Origin: Aquincola tertiaricarbonis
GTDB taxonomy: Bacteria > Pseudomonadota > Gammaproteobacteria > Burkholderiales > Burkholderiaceae_C
Direction of reading: 5' to 3'
DNA: 64,000 bases
NCBI RefSeq assembly: GCF_023573145.1
Contig: NZ_CP097635.1
Span: 2,046,001 to 2,110,000, forward strand
Part shown: in pieces, positions 16,553 through 24,350 of the stretch
Layout: every line of letters begins with the position of its first letter
Numbering within the stretch: position 1 is the first letter of the stretch
The notes under the pieces: generated by a model
Databases searched by the model: none
Told to the model about the DNA's origin: nothing
What the model saw: only the letters and a program-made list of their open reading frames with translations
Made by a program: the position numbers and the translations under genes

Positions 16553-17758
16553 ATGAGCAGTTCTTTGGCGGCCACGCCCGCCCGCAATGCGCCGCCCGCG
16601 CCCACCCACCCCGACGAACTGGGCGCGGCGCTGGCCCGGCTGACCCAGCGCTTTGCCGCCACCGCGGCCGACCATGACCGCGAGGCCAGCTTTCCGCATG
16701 CCAACTTCGCCGAGCTGCAGCGCCACGGCCTGGTGGCCTCGGTGGTGCCGGTGGCCCTGGGCGGCGGCGGTGCCAACCTGGCGACGGCGCGCCGCATCGT
16801 GGGCGCGGTGGCGCGCGGCGAGCCGGCCACCGCGCTGGTGCTCACCATGACCTTCCTGATCCACCGCAGCATCACCCGCGCCGACAGCCGCTGGCCCGCC
16901 CACCTGCGCGAGGCGGTGCTGCGCAGCGCGGTGGCCGACGGCGCGCTGGCCAACTCGCTGCGGGTGGAGCCGCAGCTGGGCTCGCCGGCCCGCGGCGGCC
17001 TGCCCGGCACCGTGGCCCGGCGCACGGCCGATGGTTGGCGCCTCAGCGGCCACAAGCTCTACACCACCGGCATTCCGGCGCTGCGCTGGCTGGCCGTGTG
17101 GGGCCGCACCGACGAGCCGCAGCCCCGCGTGGGCGTGTTCCTGGTGCCGCGTGAGGCGCCGGGCATCCGCGTGATCGAGAGCTGGGACCACCTGGGCCTG
17201 CGTGCCTCGGGCAGCCATGAAGTGGTGTTCACCGACGTGCTGCTGCCGGCTGACCATGCGGTGGACCTGCGCGCGCCCACCGAGTGGGCCGCCGGCCCCG
17301 ACGACGACCAGTACGCCTGGATGATCGTGCTGCTGGGCGCGCTGTACGACGGGGTGGCCCGTGCCGCCCGCGGCTGGCTGCTGGACTTCCTGGAGCAGCG
17401 CGCCCCGGGCAGCCTGGGCGCACCGCTGGCCACGCTGCCCCGGGTGCGCGAGAAGGTGGGCGAGATCGAGGCCCTGCTGTGGGCCAACGATGCGCTGCTG
17501 GAGCAGCTGGTGCGGGCCGCCGACGCCGGCCACCCGCCGCGCGTGGCCGACAGCAGCCTGGCCAAGTACAGCCTCACGCACAACGCCATCCGCGTGGTGG
17601 ACATTGCGCTGGAACTCAGCGGCAACCACGGCCTGGCGCGCCGCAATCCGCTGGAGCGGCACCACCGTGACGTGCTGTGCAGCCGCATCCACACGCCGCA
17701 GAACGACAGCATCCTGCAGCAGGCCGGGCAGCGTGCTTTCGAAGGCGGGTTGGCATGA
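16553..17758 (+). CDS. acyl-CoA dehydrogenase-fold flavoprotein (SfnB/DszC-like)
   Basis: Cytosolic flavoprotein of 401 residues with the acyl-CoA dehydrogenase fold. The ATG at 16553 follows AAGGAG by about 9 nt; the longer frame starts in the promoter region. Segments that fit the fold: FAELQRHGLVASVVPVALGG (about residues 52-71), RRTADGWRLSGHKLYTTGIP (about residues 153-172), DHLGLRASGSHEVVFTDVLLP and a C-terminal ISLELSGNHGLARRNPLERHHRDV-like stretch (seen as ALELSGNHGLARRNPLERH). The SfnB/DszC group uses reduced flavin to oxygenate sulfur compounds rather than dehydrogenating acyl-CoA. Its setting beside SsuD-like and thiol dioxygenase genes favours that branch; true acyl-CoA dehydrogenase activity is less likely. 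Confidence 0.82.
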   Translation: MSSSLAATPARNAPPAPTHPDELGAALARLTQRFAATAADHDREASFPHANFAELQRHGLVASVVPVALGGGGANLATARRIVGAVARGEPATALVLTMTFLIHRSITRADSRWPAHLREAVLRSAVADGALANSLRVEPQLGSPARGGLPGTVARRTADGWRLSGHKLYTTGIPALRWLAVWGRTDEPQPRVGVFLVPREAPGIRVIESWDHLGLRASGSHEVVFTDVLLPADHAVDLRAPTEWAAGPDDDQYAWMIVLLGALYDGVARAARGWLLDFLEQRAPGSLGAPLATLPRVREKVGEIEALLWANDALLEQLVRAADAGHPPRVADSSLAKYSLTHNAIRVVDIALELSGNHGLARRNPLERHHRDVLCSRIHTPQNDSILQQAGQRAFEGGLA

Positions 17759-17812
17759 CGCGAGCGGATTTGAGGCACCATCTAGAGGCCGTGCCGTTGT
17801 CAGGAGTTCGCC

Positions 17813-18376
17813 ATGCACGTTGAAGCCCCCGCCTTCCGCTCCTTCATCCAGTCGCTGGAGGCATTGGTCGCGCAGGCTCCGCCCGAGCCGCGCCTGCTGG
17901 ACGAAGGCGGCCTGCTGCTGGGCCGCCTGGTGGCCGACGACCGCTGGCTGCCCGCCGCCTATGCGATGCCCGGTGAGCGCTACCGCCAGTACCCGCTGCA
18001 CGTGGATGCGCAGGGCCGCTTCTCGGTGGTGAGCTTCGTGTGGGGGCCCGGCCAGTCCACGCCCATCCACGACCACACGGTGTGGGGCCTGATCGGCATG
18101 CTGCGCGGCGCCGAGTTCTCGCAGGGCTACCGCTTCGCCGGGCCGCACACGCTGGTGGAAGCCGGTCCGCCGCAACGGCTGGAGCCCGGGCAGGTGGAGG
18201 CGGTGTCGCCCCGCGTGGGCGACATCCACCGCGTGGTCAACGCTTTCGACGACCAGGTGTCCATCAGCATCCATGTGTATGGCGCCGACATCGGCCGCAT
18301 CGAGCGGGCCACCTATGGCCTGGATGGCAGCCGCCAGCGCTTCGTGTCCGGCTATTCGCCGGTGCCCACCGTTTGA
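17813..18376 (+). CDS. thiol dioxygenase, Gln-type (3-mercaptopropionate dioxygenase-like cysteine dioxygenase family)
   Basis: Cupin iron enzyme of 187 residues that adds O2 to a thiol to give a sulfinate. The iron ligands are visible as H86 and H88 in PIHDHTVWGLIGML and H139 in DIHRV, the same spacing as mammalian cysteine dioxygenase. The residue that in Arg-type cysteine dioxygenases is the carboxylate-binding Arg is Gln59 here (YRQY, with Y57), placing it in the Gln-type group, whose characterised members prefer 3-mercaptopropionate. ATG follows CAGGAG by about 6 nt, 54 bp after the flavoprotein gene and 20 bp before the rhodanese gene, so the three probably form an operon. Confidence 0.88.
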   Translation: MHVEAPAFRSFIQSLEALVAQAPPEPRLLDEGGLLLGRLVADDRWLPAAYAMPGERYRQYPLHVDAQGRFSVVSFVWGPGQSTPIHDHTVWGLIGMLRGAEFSQGYRFAGPHTLVEAGPPQRLEPGQVEAVSPRVGDIHRVVNAFDDQVSISIHVYGADIGRIERATYGLDGSRQRFVSGYSPVPTV

Positions 18377-18379
18377 ACC

Positions 18380-18389
18380 TGTCTAGACA
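18380..18389. promoter_or_regulatory. perfect palindrome TGTCTAGACA before the rhodanese gene
   Basis: A perfect 10-bp palindrome lies in the 20-bp gap between the thiol dioxygenase stop and the rhodanese ATG, where the ribosome-binding site should be. The 14-mer ACCTGTCTAGACAA around it recurs in the opposite orientation over the stop codon of the carboxylase gene near 43400. Size and symmetry fit a GntR-type operator, but no such regulator is seen in the window. Confidence 0.4.
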
Positions 18390-18396
18390 ACCCCGA

Positions 18397-20010
18397 ATGA
18401 CGCTTCAAGCCACCCCCGCCGACGTGCGCGCCCAGCTGCTGGAACGCCGCGAGATTGCGCTGCTCGACGTGCGCGAAGAAGACCCTTATGCCCAGGCGCA
18501 CCCGCTGTGGGCGGCCAACCTGCCGCTGTCCAAGCTGGAGCTGCAGGCCTACGGCCGCATCCCGCGGCGCGACACGCCCATCGTGGTGTATGACGATGGT
18601 GAGAGCCTGGCCGAGCGCGCCGCGGCCGGCCTGCAGGCGCTGGGCTACACCGACGTGCGCCTGCTGGCGGGCGGCCTGGCCGGCTGGCGTGAAGCCGGCG
18701 GCGAGCTGTTCCGCGACGTCAACGTGCCCAGCAAGAGCTTCGGCGAACTGGTGGAGGCCGAGCGCCACACGCCGTCGCTGGCTGCCGAGGAAGTCAAGGC
18801 CCTGCTGGACGCCAAGGCCGACGTGGTGGTGCTGGACGCCCGCCGCTTCGACGAATACCAGACGATGAGCATCCCCACCGCCACCAGCGTGCCGGGCGCC
18901 GAGCTGGTGCTGCGCGCGCGGGCCCTGGCGCCCGACCCGGCCACGCGGGTGATCGTCAACTGCGCGGGCCGTACCCGCAGCATCATCGGCACGCAATCGT
19001 TGGTGAATGCCGGCCTGCCCAACCCGGTGGCGGCGCTGCGCAACGGCACCATCGGCTGGAAGCTGGCCGGCCTGCAGCTGGACCATGGCCAGGCCCGCCG
19101 TGCCCCCGCCGACCTGAGCCCTGAGCAACAAGCCGCCGCGCTGCGCGCCGCGCAGGACGTGGCCCGTCGCGCGGGCGTACAGCGCATCGATGAAGCCACG
19201 CTGGCCGCGTGGCGCGCCGAGCCGGGCCGCACCACCTATGCGCTGGACGTGCGCACGCCGGAGGAATACGCGGCCGGCCACCGGCCGGGCTTCCGCAGTG
19301 CGCCGGGCGGCCAGCTGGTGCAGGAAACCGACCACCACGCGCCGGTGCGCGGCGCGCGCTTCGTGCTGGTGGACGACGGCGGCGACCTGGCCGAGGCGGG
19401 CCGTGGCGTGCGTGCGGCGATGACGGCATCGTGGCTGGCGCAGATGGGCTGGGAGGTGGCGCTGCTGGACGGTGAGGCCTTGCCGCTGGAAGCGCGTGTG
19501 ACCGGCCCCGACGCACCGCCGCTGCCGCGGGTGCCCACCCCGCGCACGGTGGCGCCGGCCACGCTGGCCGACTGGTTGGCCACCGCAGAAGGCGATACGG
19601 TGGTGATCGACCTGACCACGAGCGCCAACCATGTGAAGCGCCACATCCCCGGCGCGTGGTGGACACCGCGCGCCACGCTGGCGCAGGCGCTGGACAAGAT
19701 CGGGCCGGCGCGGCGCTATGTGCTCACCTGTGGCAGCAGCCTGCTGGCCAAGTTCGCCGCGGCCGATCTGCAGGCGCTGACCGATGCCGAGGTGTGGGTG
19801 CTGGATGGCGGCAATACCGCCTGGGCTGAGGCCGGGCTGCCGACCGAATCTGGTGAGCAGCGCTTGGCGTCGCCGCGCATCGACCGCTATCGGCGGCCCT
19901 ATGAGGGCACGGATGCGCCTGCGGAGGCGATGCAGGCTTACCTGGACTGGGAGTTCGGGCTGGTCGAGCAGTTGGGGCGGGATGGGACGCACTTCTTCAA
20001 GGTGCTTTAG
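18397..20010 (+). CDS. four-domain rhodanese-type sulfurtransferase
   Basis: Protein of 537 residues made of four tandem rhodanese domains (about residues 1-105, 120-235, 250-375, 385-500). Rhodaneses transfer sulfane sulfur through a loop cysteine. That Cys is present in domain 2 (C189 in VNCAGRTRS) and domain 4 (C445 in LTCGSSL) but replaced in domain 1 (D66 in YDDGESLAERA) and domain 3 (VDDGGDLAEAG). So inactive and active domains alternate. Domains show LLDVREEDPYA, VLDARRFDEYQTMSIPTA, LDVRTPEEYAAGHRPG and IDLTTSANHVKRHIPGAWW. Third gene of the sulfur operon, probably handling persulfide or thiosulfate sulfur released upstream. The end FGLVEQLGRDGTHFFKVL is typical of this multidomain subgroup. 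Confidence 0.9.
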   Translation: MTLQATPADVRAQLLERREIALLDVREEDPYAQAHPLWAANLPLSKLELQAYGRIPRRDTPIVVYDDGESLAERAAAGLQALGYTDVRLLAGGLAGWREAGGELFRDVNVPSKSFGELVEAERHTPSLAAEEVKALLDAKADVVVLDARRFDEYQTMSIPTATSVPGAELVLRARALAPDPATRVIVNCAGRTRSIIGTQSLVNAGLPNPVAALRNGTIGWKLAGLQLDHGQARRAPADLSPEQQAAALRAAQDVARRAGVQRIDEATLAAWRAEPGRTTYALDVRTPEEYAAGHRPGFRSAPGGQLVQETDHHAPVRGARFVLVDDGGDLAEAGRGVRAAMTASWLAQMGWEVALLDGEALPLEARVTGPDAPPLPRVPTPRTVAPATLADWLATAEGDTVVIDLTTSANHVKRHIPGAWWTPRATLAQALDKIGPARRYVLTCGSSLLAKFAAADLQALTDAEVWVLDGGNTAWAEAGLPTESGEQRLASPRIDRYRRPYEGTDAPAEAMQAYLDWEFGLVEQLGRDGTHFFKVL

Positions 20011-20157
20011 CTGTTTGTTTGTGTTCGGTGGCTGTGCGGTGGGCCATAGGTTCTGTTCTTGTTCGGCCGCCGTGCGGTGGGCGGGGTTCGGCGGGGCTCA
20101 TGCTGGGGCGGTCGGCTTCGCCGACTCCACTGCGCTGCTCGCGTCGAGGTCGCGCGG

Positions 20158-20238
20158 CGGAACTCGCTACGTTCGCTGACGCTCACTGCGCTCGGACAAC
20201 CACCGCGAGTCAGTTCACGAAGCGCGCTGGCGCGCGCC
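20158..20238 (+). repeat. left arm of ~78-bp imperfect inverted repeat
   Basis: Starts CGGAACTCGCTACGTTCGCT and ends near GCGCGCTGGCGCGCGCC. The reverse complement of 20502-20583 matches it at about 72 of 78 positions with two single-base gaps. Arms are separated by about 263 bp. It resembles the extragenic palindromic repeats seen in intergenic spaces of Burkholderiales genomes; no transposase is nearby. Confidence 0.75.
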
Positions 20239-20501
20239 GACCTCGCCACTGCGCTCCTCGCCGCCCCAGAAATCGCCCCACCGCCCCCCACCCACCGCAC
20301 GGCTCGGACTGGCGGGTGCCAGCCCTTTGCAGGCTCGGCCAGGAAACCACCCCGCGCTTCAGCCACTGCGGCATGCACCGCATGGCGTGCGATGCGCGCA
20401 GCGCGAGCCCGCAACGCACAGTGCCAGCGGTGGACCTTTGCGCAGGGCTGTGCGGGTGGGTCCGGGGGAGCATCTGGAGCGCCGAGCAACGCAGGGTGGG
20501 T

Positions 20502-20583
20502 GGCCGCGCGCGCAGCGCGCTTCGTGCACTGACTCGCGGTCGTTGTTCGAGCGCAGTGAGCGAAGCGAACGTAGCGAGTTCGG
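20502..20583 (-). repeat. right arm of ~78-bp imperfect inverted repeat
   Basis: Contains GACTCGCGGTCGTTGTTCGA and GAACGTAGCGAGTTCGG, the reverse complement of the left arm. Differences are mostly single substitutions. Together with the left arm it could fold into a long hairpin in single-stranded DNA or RNA. Confidence 0.75.
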
Positions 20584-20789
20584 CCGCGGGCCGCCCGCCC
20601 GAGTAGCGCAGGGCAGTCCGCGCGCAGCGCGGACCGCGGAAGCTAAGCCCCCGGGCCCGCCCGCACGGCCCGGAGCAAACCAGCACCCACCCACCCAGGG
20701 TGTTTGCACAACAACCCAGCCACCAGTCACAAGCACCCGTTACCCCCACCTACAACCCCCACCTCCCAGGCGGTGCACACTCAGCCTCA

Positions 20790-22289
20790 ATGACCCGCCA
20801 CAAGATCCAACGCCAGGTCGAGCGCATCCTGGATGAAAGCCGCCAGCGCACCTTGAGCATCATCGTGCAGGGCCAGCCCGATGGGCTGGCCGAGACCTTG
20901 CGGCGGGCGGCCGAAGTGGCCATGCAGCGGCGGGCCATCACCGTGGCCAGCGATCTGCTGCCCGCACCCTGGCGGCCCAGCCAGGCGCGGCAGGCCCAGG
21001 CCGCGGCGCAGCGGCAGCAGAAGATGAAGGTGCAGGCCTTGCGCCGCAGCGGGGCAGCGGCCATCGCGCCCATGCAGGCGGCAGCCTTCATCCGCGCCTC
21101 GCGCCTGGCCCGTCGGTCGGAGGCCGGCGGCCAGCCGCGGCCGCTGGCGCTGGCTGGTGCCGCCGCCATGGAGATCGACCGTGATGACCTGGCCCGCCTG
21201 CCCGAAGAACTGCCCGGCGTGCTGGCCATTTTTCCCAACCGGCGCGTGCCCGTGCCGCCCCGCCTGCGCGCCAAGACCTTGCCGCCCGAGGTGGAACGCT
21301 GGGTGACCCATGCCTGGGGCCTGGAAGACGTGGGCGCACTGTCGTGCTGGGGCGCCTTCGACGCCCGCGGGCAGGGCGCCAAGGTGGCGGTGCTGGACAC
21401 CGGCGTGGACGCCACCCACCCCGACCTGCAGGGCAAGGTCGTCGGCTTCGCCGAATTCGATGCCAAGGGCAGCGTGCTGAAGCAGGGCGCCGACCAGGCC
21501 TGGGACGCCGACGGCCATGGCACCCACGTGTGCGGCACCATCGCCGGTGGCCGCAGCAGCGGGCGCTGGATCGGCATGGCACCGCAGGCGCAGCTGCTGG
21601 TGGCCAAGGTGCTGGGCAAGACCGGAGGCACCGACGAGCAGATCCTCAAGGGCATGGAATGGGCGGTGGCCCAGGGCGCCGAGGTCATCAACATGTCGCT
21701 CGGCGGGCTCACCTTCGACCCCGGCGTGCTGGACACCTACACCGCCGCCATGATCGCCGCCCGGGCGGCCGGCGTGCCGGTGGTGGTGGCCATCGGCAAC
21801 GATGGGGCGCAGACCAGCGGCTCGCCGGGCAACGACTTCTTTGCGCTGGCCGTGGGGGCAATGGACGTGCAGGGCCGCGTCGCCGCCTTCAGCGGTGGCC
21901 GCACCCATGTGGTGGAAACCTCCGACGCCATCGACCCGCGCCACCTGCCGCTGGTGTACGCCAAGCCCGATGTGGCCGCCCCTGGCGTGCATGTGTATTC
22001 CTGCATCGGCAAGAACAAGTGGGAGCACCTCAACGGCACCTCGATGGCGGCGCCGCACGCGGCCGGTGCGCTGGCCCTGCTGCTCAGCCGCACCGCGGCG
22101 GCCAAGCAGCAGTCGGCGCTGCTCTCGCTCACCGGCTGGGACCGCTCGGATGCGCTGTTGCAGCTGCTCACCGGCAGCGTCACCGACTGCGGCGAGAACG
22201 GCCAGGACCACCGCTACGGCCACGGCAAGCTCTCCGCCCTGGCGGCCTACGGCAACGCGGTGCAGCTGGGTTATCTGCCGGCGGCTTGA
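20790..22289 (+). CDS. S8 family subtilisin-like serine protease
   Basis: Protease of 499 residues. Catalytic triad: D203 in VLDTGVDATHPDL, H243 in DGHGTHVCGT, S418 in NGTSMAAPHAAGA, with oxyanion Asn N337 in AIGNDG. No signal peptide is seen from the ATG at 20790; the protein begins with basic residues, so it may be cytoplasmic or exported by an unknown route. The first ~190 residues precede the catalytic domain and include MEIDRDDLARLPEELPGV followed by LAIFPNRRV, which looks like an I9-type propeptide. The upstream frame to 20700 has no ribosome-binding site. The next gene encodes a small protein with similar propeptide-like text. Confidence 0.9.
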   Translation: MTRHKIQRQVERILDESRQRTLSIIVQGQPDGLAETLRRAAEVAMQRRAITVASDLLPAPWRPSQARQAQAAAQRQQKMKVQALRRSGAAAIAPMQAAAFIRASRLARRSEAGGQPRPLALAGAAAMEIDRDDLARLPEELPGVLAIFPNRRVPVPPRLRAKTLPPEVERWVTHAWGLEDVGALSCWGAFDARGQGAKVAVLDTGVDATHPDLQGKVVGFAEFDAKGSVLKQGADQAWDADGHGTHVCGTIAGGRSSGRWIGMAPQAQLLVAKVLGKTGGTDEQILKGMEWAVAQGAEVINMSLGGLTFDPGVLDTYTAAMIAARAAGVPVVVAIGNDGAQTSGSPGNDFFALAVGAMDVQGRVAAFSGGRTHVVETSDAIDPRHLPLVYAKPDVAAPGVHVYSCIGKNKWEHLNGTSMAAPHAAGALALLLSRTAAAKQQSALLSLTGWDRSDALLQLLTGSVTDCGENGQDHRYGHGKLSALAAYGNAVQLGYLPAA

Positions 22290-22351
22290 TCCACGTCGCT
22301 TGAAGCCCGCATGAGCTGCCAGTACGCTCGCCCCAGCAGCAGGACCTTGCC

Positions 22352-22759
22352 ATGAGCCATATCCCCCACGCCTTGCGCGATGCCAGCCTGGTCGAGTTCG
22401 CGGCCCAGGCCGATGCCGCCCAGCGCACCTCGGTCATCATAGAAGCGCGCCGGCTGCCGGTGACGCCATCGCCCGCCTCGATGGCGCAGCACACCAACGT
22501 CGGCCCGGGCGGCCTGCTGCCGCCGCCGGCCACGCAGCGCGCGGTGGCTGCTGCGCCGCTGAGCGAGTACCCCGCCTGCGACATGAACGACCTGGAAGCC
22601 TGCCTCTCCAGCCTGGGCCTGGCCGAGGCCGCGCGCCGCAACGACCTCAACGGCAGCTTCGTGGTGGAGGTGACGCCGCCGCAGCTGCGCGTGCTGGCGC
22701 AGGCGCCTTCGGTGCAGGCCATCCACAGCAACCGCCATCACCGGCGCGGCGGGGGCTGA
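22352..22759 (+). CDS. small protein next to subtilase, I9 propeptide/inhibitor-like C-terminus
   Basis: Protein of 135 residues with AGGA about 9 nt before the ATG, 62 bp after the subtilase. No signal peptide. The C-terminal third reads NGSFVVEVTPPQLRVLAQAP then SVQAIHSNRHHRR, which resembles the end of subtilisin I9 propeptides (strand, 'tpeqLaaLrxxpgVxxIexd'). The matching stretch in the protease itself is MEIDRDDLARLPEELPGV. I infer an inhibitor, chaperone or substrate of the neighbouring subtilase. The middle contains a Pro/Ala-rich linker and two Cys (PACDMNDLEAC). Confidence 0.6.
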   Translation: MSHIPHALRDASLVEFAAQADAAQRTSVIIEARRLPVTPSPASMAQHTNVGPGGLLPPPATQRAVAAAPLSEYPACDMNDLEACLSSLGLAEAARRNDLNGSFVVEVTPPQLRVLAQAPSVQAIHSNRHHRRGGG

Positions 22760-22780
22760 AGCCACAGGCCAAAGCCGCAC

Positions 22781-22821
22781 TTGCCAGCCGCCTGGCACGC
22801 CGCAGATAATAATGATTCTCA
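22781..22821 (+). promoter_or_regulatory. promoter with Fur box upstream of ECF sigma gene
   Basis: A sigma-70-like promoter is visible: TTGCCA (22781-22786), 18-bp spacer, GATAAT (22805-22810). Overlapping the -10 box is TAATAATGATTCTCA (22807-22821), which matches the Fur 7-1-7 consensus TGATAATnATTATCA at 12 of 14 fixed positions. Binding of Fe-Fur would block RNA polymerase, so the ECF sigma operon should be expressed under iron limitation. Confidence 0.75.
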
Positions 22822-22842
22822 ATAACTTTCGGATGTTGCGGC

Positions 22843-23328
22843 GTGTTCTCGCACGAGGGGCTGTACCGGGCGCATCAGCCCTGGCTTGTTCACTGGCTCG
22901 GCCGTCGCCTGGGCGCTGGCGCTGACCGCGCGCCCGACCTGGCGCAAGACACCTTCGTGCGCCTGCTGCAGGCGGGCGGCGCGTTGCCGGCGCTGGCGCA
23001 GCCGCGGGCCTACCTGGCCACCATCGCGCGTGGCCTGCTGGTGGACCATCTGCGCCGCCAGGATCTGGAGCGCGCCTACCTGCAGGAGCTGGCCGCACTG
23101 CCGCAAGACCTGCAGCCTTCGCCCGAAGAGCGCGCGATGCTGCTGGAAACCCTGCTGACGCTGGACCGGCTGCTGCACGGCCTGGGGCCCAAGGTGCGCG
23201 AGGCCTTCCTGCTTTCGCACCTGGAGGGTTGGGAGTACGCCCGCATCGCCGAACACCTGGGCGTCACGGTGAGCAGCGTCAAGAAATACATGCACAAGGC
23301 GCTGCTGCAGTGCCTCACGCTGCTGTGA
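22843..23328 (+). CDS. ECF sigma factor, FecI-like
   Basis: Sigma-70 family extracytoplasmic-function factor of 161 residues. Region 2 shows LAQDTFVRLLQAG and LATIARGLLVDHLRRQDLE; region 4 shows LGPKVREAFLLSHLEGWEYA and IAEHLGVTVSSVKKYMHKAL, typical of FecI-type iron-starvation sigmas. GTG start at 22843, 21 nt after the Fur box; ribosome-binding site is weak. The FecR-like gene starts within its stop codon (GTGA), and a TonB receptor follows, giving the classic FecI-FecR-FecA surface-signalling order. Confidence 0.9.
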   Translation: MFSHEGLYRAHQPWLVHWLGRRLGAGADRAPDLAQDTFVRLLQAGGALPALAQPRAYLATIARGLLVDHLRRQDLERAYLQELAALPQDLQPSPEERAMLLETLLTLDRLLHGLGPKVREAFLLSHLEGWEYARIAEHLGVTVSSVKKYMHKALLQCLTLL

Positions 23329-24260
23329 GCAGCGCCACGCCCGGGCCCGATCACCTCAGCGCCGCCGCCGACTGGTACCTGCGTTTGAGCGAGGGCGCAG
23401 CCAGCGCGGCCGATCGCCGGGCCTGGCAGGCCTGGCACGACCAGGCCGCCGAGCACCGCGCCGCCTGGCAGCGGGTGGAGCGCCTCAAGGCCCTGCTGGC
23501 CCAGGCACCCGCCCAGGCCACGCAGACGCTGGCCCGTGCGCCCCGCGGCGGCCGTCGCCGCCTGCTGGCCGGTGCCGGCCTGCTGGGGCTGGGCCTGCTG
23601 TGCTGGCGGCTGCTGCCGCCGTGGGAGGTGCCGGTGCAATGGGAACAAAGCGCTGCCGGCCAGCGGCGCGAAGTCACGCTGCCCGATGGCGGCCTGCTGC
23701 TGCTGGCGCCCGACAGCCGTGTGGGCGTGGCCTATGGGCCGCGCGAGCGCAAGCTGGTGCTGGACCGCGGTGCGCTGCAGCTGCGCAGCGGCCACGACCC
23801 GCAGGGCCGGCCGCTGCGCGTGGTGGGCCGCGATGGCGAGGTGCGACCGCTGGGCACCCGCTTCACGCTGGAGCAGCAGGCGCAGGGCAGCCTGCTGGCC
23901 GTGCAGGAAGCGGCGGTTGAAGTGCAGCCCGCGCAGCGCAGCGCCGTGTGGCGGGTGGAGGCGGGCCAGCGCCTGCGCTTCGACGCCAGCGGCGCCGGGC
24001 CGCTGCAGGCGGCCAGCGCGGCCGACGATGCCTGGACCCGCGGCCAGGTGGTGGCGCTGGAACAGCCGCTGGGGGTGTTTTTGCAGGCCTTGCAGCGGCA
24101 GTCGGGCCAGGCCATCGGCTGCGATGCGGCGCTGGCCGGCGTGCCGGTGTCGGGCGTGTTCCTCGCGGCCGAACCGCAGCGCTCGCTGGCCACGCTGGCT
24201 CAGCAGCACGGCTGGCGGCTGCAGCGCCGCGGTGCCGGCTGGCACCTGGCCGGGCGCTGA
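23325..24260 (+). CDS. FecR-family anti-sigma/sigma-regulator
   Basis: Inner-membrane regulator of 311 residues from a GTG that overlaps the sigma factor stop. The N-terminal cytoplasmic domain has the DUF4880-like pattern ADWYLRLSEGAASAADRRAW (about residues 15-34) with WHDQAAEHRAAW; one membrane helix (about residues 80-97) follows; the periplasmic FecR domain shows LPDGGLLLLAPDSRVGVAY and LDRGALQLRSG; the C-terminal part is STN-like (LEQPLGVFLQALQRQSGQAI). It relays receptor occupancy to the ECF sigma factor. Confidence 0.9.
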   Translation: MSSATPGPDHLSAAADWYLRLSEGAASAADRRAWQAWHDQAAEHRAAWQRVERLKALLAQAPAQATQTLARAPRGGRRRLLAGAGLLGLGLLCWRLLPPWEVPVQWEQSAAGQRREVTLPDGGLLLLAPDSRVGVAYGPRERKLVLDRGALQLRSGHDPQGRPLRVVGRDGEVRPLGTRFTLEQQAQGSLLAVQEAAVEVQPAQRSAVWRVEAGQRLRFDASGAGPLQAASAADDAWTRGQVVALEQPLGVFLQALQRQSGQAIGCDAALAGVPVSGVFLAAEPQRSLATLAQQHGWRLQRRGAGWHLAGR

Positions 24261-24269
24261 GCGCCTACC

Positions 24270-24300
24270 GCCCCTAAAAAAATTCTTCGCGGCGTTGTCC
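24270..24300 (+). promoter_or_regulatory. candidate ECF-sigma-dependent promoter of the TonB receptor gene
   Basis: The 90-bp gap between fecR-like and receptor genes contains CCCCTAAAAAAATTCTTCGC followed by GGCGTTGTCC. An A-tract -35 region followed by a CGTT/GTCC -10 region is the arrangement reported for FecI/PvdS-type sigma factors. Spacing is somewhat short, so this is a candidate only. Confidence 0.35.
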
Positions 24301-24350
24301 CTGCGAGGTATCTCGTTCGGCCTTGCATCGTCAAGGCACCGTGAACCTTC

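Larger units (their letters stand above)
20011..20789. other. 779-bp non-coding region rich in inverted repeats
   Basis: No convincing gene is seen on either strand; open frames here are short and lack codon bias. It holds two near-tandem stretches around GTGCGGTGGGC (20030-20090), a small stem-loop GTCGGCTTCGCCGAC (20111-20125), a ~78-bp inverted repeat described separately, and a perfect hairpin with arms GTCCGCGC and GCGCGGAC around GCA (20616-20634). The last 100 bp before the subtilase gene are C/A-rich. Base use differs clearly from the flanking genes. Confidence 0.6.

Noticed and set aside
20011-20789. Small genes in the inverted-repeat region (several overlapping 120-190 codon frames)
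   Set aside because: Frames overlap on both strands, lack codon bias and ribosome-binding sites, and arise from repeat sequence.
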